NCBI GenBank assembly: GCA_002784505.1
Contig: PFLF01000036.1
Coordinates: 1 to 31,937, forward strand
DNA from: Candidatus Roizmanbacteria bacterium CG_4_10_14_0_8_um_filter_39_9
Lineage (GTDB): Bacteria; Patescibacteriota; Microgenomatia; UBA1406; GWC2-37-13
Reading direction: 5' to 3'
Length of the DNA stretch: 31,937 bases
The stretch's first letter is position 1. Each line of letters opens with the position of its first letter. The translations under genes were made by a program, and so were the position numbers. A model generated the notes under the pieces. The model saw nothing but the letters and a program-made list of their open reading frames with translations. It ran no database searches and had not been told where the DNA came from. Positions 31,615-31,937 of the stretch are shown here, piece after piece.

Positions 31615-31640
31615 GTTTTAGTTTATCGATATACTAAAAC
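31615..31640 (-). promoter_or_regulatory. Probable operator/promoter of the TrpR-like gene
   Basis: Perfect 8-bp arms GTTTTAGT (31615-31622) and ACTAAAAC (31633-31640), touching the start codon. On the minus strand TAGACA and TAAACT, 18 bp apart, could be -35 and -10, so bound repressor would cover the promoter. Confidence 0.55.
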
Positions 31641-31743
31641 AATTGTCTAGGGCTTCTATGCTACATAAACTCTGTTTTGATTGTTGCGTCGATGTATGTT
31701 TAATAAACTCAGTCGTTTATTTATCTCCCACGAACTCTTATGT

Positions 31744-31749
31744 TATAAT
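31744..31749 (+). promoter_or_regulatory. Extended -10 promoter of the tRNA genes
   Basis: TATAAT preceded by TGT (extended -10), about 25 nt before the first tRNA. No clear -35. Confidence 0.55.
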
Positions 31750-31774
31750 GGGAGTTGTCATTTTCGTGATATTT

Positions 31775-31846
31775 GGGCGCGTAGTTTAATGGTAAAACAG
31801 TTCTCTGATAAAGAACAGAGCGAAGGTTCGATTCCTTCCACGCCCA
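31775..31846 (+). tRNA. tRNA-Ile (anticodon GAT)
   Basis: 72 nt. D stem GTTT/AAAC, anticodon stem GTTCT/AGAAC with loop CTGATAA (anticodon GAT at 34-36), T stem GAAGG/CCTTC with TTCGATT loop. The acceptor stem GGGCGCG pairs with CACGCCC except for one C-A mismatch at position 6. CCA is not encoded and must be added enzymatically. Confidence 0.93.
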
Positions 31847-31858
31847 CACGAGAATCTT

Positions 31859-31934
31859 GGACGCTTAGCTCAGTTGGTAGAGCGTTGCGTTTACATCGCA
31901 AATGTCGGGGGTTCGAGCCCCTCAGCGTCCACCA
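31859..31934 (+). tRNA. tRNA-Val (anticodon TAC)
   Basis: 76 nt with genome-encoded CCA (31932-31934). Acceptor GGACGCT/AGCGTCC, D stem GCTC/GAGC, anticodon stem TTGCG/CGCAA with loop TTTACAT (anticodon TAC) and T arm GGGGG-TTCGAGC-CCCTC. It follows tRNA-Ile by 12 nt, so the two are probably cotranscribed. Confidence 0.95.
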
Positions 31935-31937
31935 GCA

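Overview
The window looks like a chromosomal segment of a small-genome, AT-rich bacterium of the Candidate Phyla Radiation (Patescibacteria), perhaps Microgenomates. This is inferred from short intergenic gaps, many ATGA start/stop overlaps, numerous divergent GT-C type membrane glycosyltransferases, Cys-rich exported proteins without recognisable homologues, a YebC gene beside an anonymous membrane protein, and a short degenerate Lgt-like protein. The standard bacterial code is used; TGA is a genuine stop at several overlaps. Nothing points to a phage, plasmid or CRISPR array.

Layout. 1-2100: two leftward genes for N-terminally anchored, Cys-rich exported proteins, the first running off the left edge, separated by a strong terminator. 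2270-2741: a decayed four-helix-bundle (S23/IVP family) gene framed by an 18-bp inverted repeat. 2811-4523: a toxin-antitoxin island with two systems, HEPN/MNT and DUF6922-like/AbiEii-like. Tail fragments show that one module was placed in a duplicated copy of the other module's slot. 4551-6249: an ABC exporter (permease and ATPase). 6250-7061: a long non-coding stretch rich in perfect inverted repeats. 7062-9581: a membrane protein translationally coupled to YebC, a divergent TPR protein and a small membrane protein. 9616-12304: a CPA2 (KefB-like) antiporter with an RCK domain, coupled to a membrane-anchored protein. 12377-14279: another Cys-rich exported protein, a DksA/TraR zinc-finger protein and a divergent Lgt-like membrane protein.

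14331-19878 is a rightward surface-sugar operon: HAD-like protein, CDP-paratose 2-epimerase-like SDR, GT4 glycosyltransferase, SAM methyltransferase and GT-C membrane protein. Two leftward GT-C/GT39-like membrane proteins face it (19901-23177). 23194-25778 is a leftward operon of M17 leucyl aminopeptidase and a four-CBS protein. 25851-27229 holds a divergent pair, a UPF0200-like P-loop kinase and a degenerate kinase-fold protein preceded by a coupled mini-ORF. 27311-31111 is a rightward operon of three ATP-grasp ligases, two of them tandem paralogues resembling PGM1-type peptide ligases and one resembling D-Ala-D-Ala ligase. This is the best candidate for an undescribed peptide or cell-wall modifying system. 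31177-31614 encodes a TrpR/YerC-like repressor whose start abuts a palindrome related to a second palindrome at the other end of the gene. The window closes with tRNA-Ile(GAT) and tRNA-Val(TAC).

A recurring trait is a TATAAT-like box 6-10 nt upstream of the start codon, which suggests that many transcripts here are leaderless or nearly so. All functional calls come from reading motifs by eye; no database search was run.
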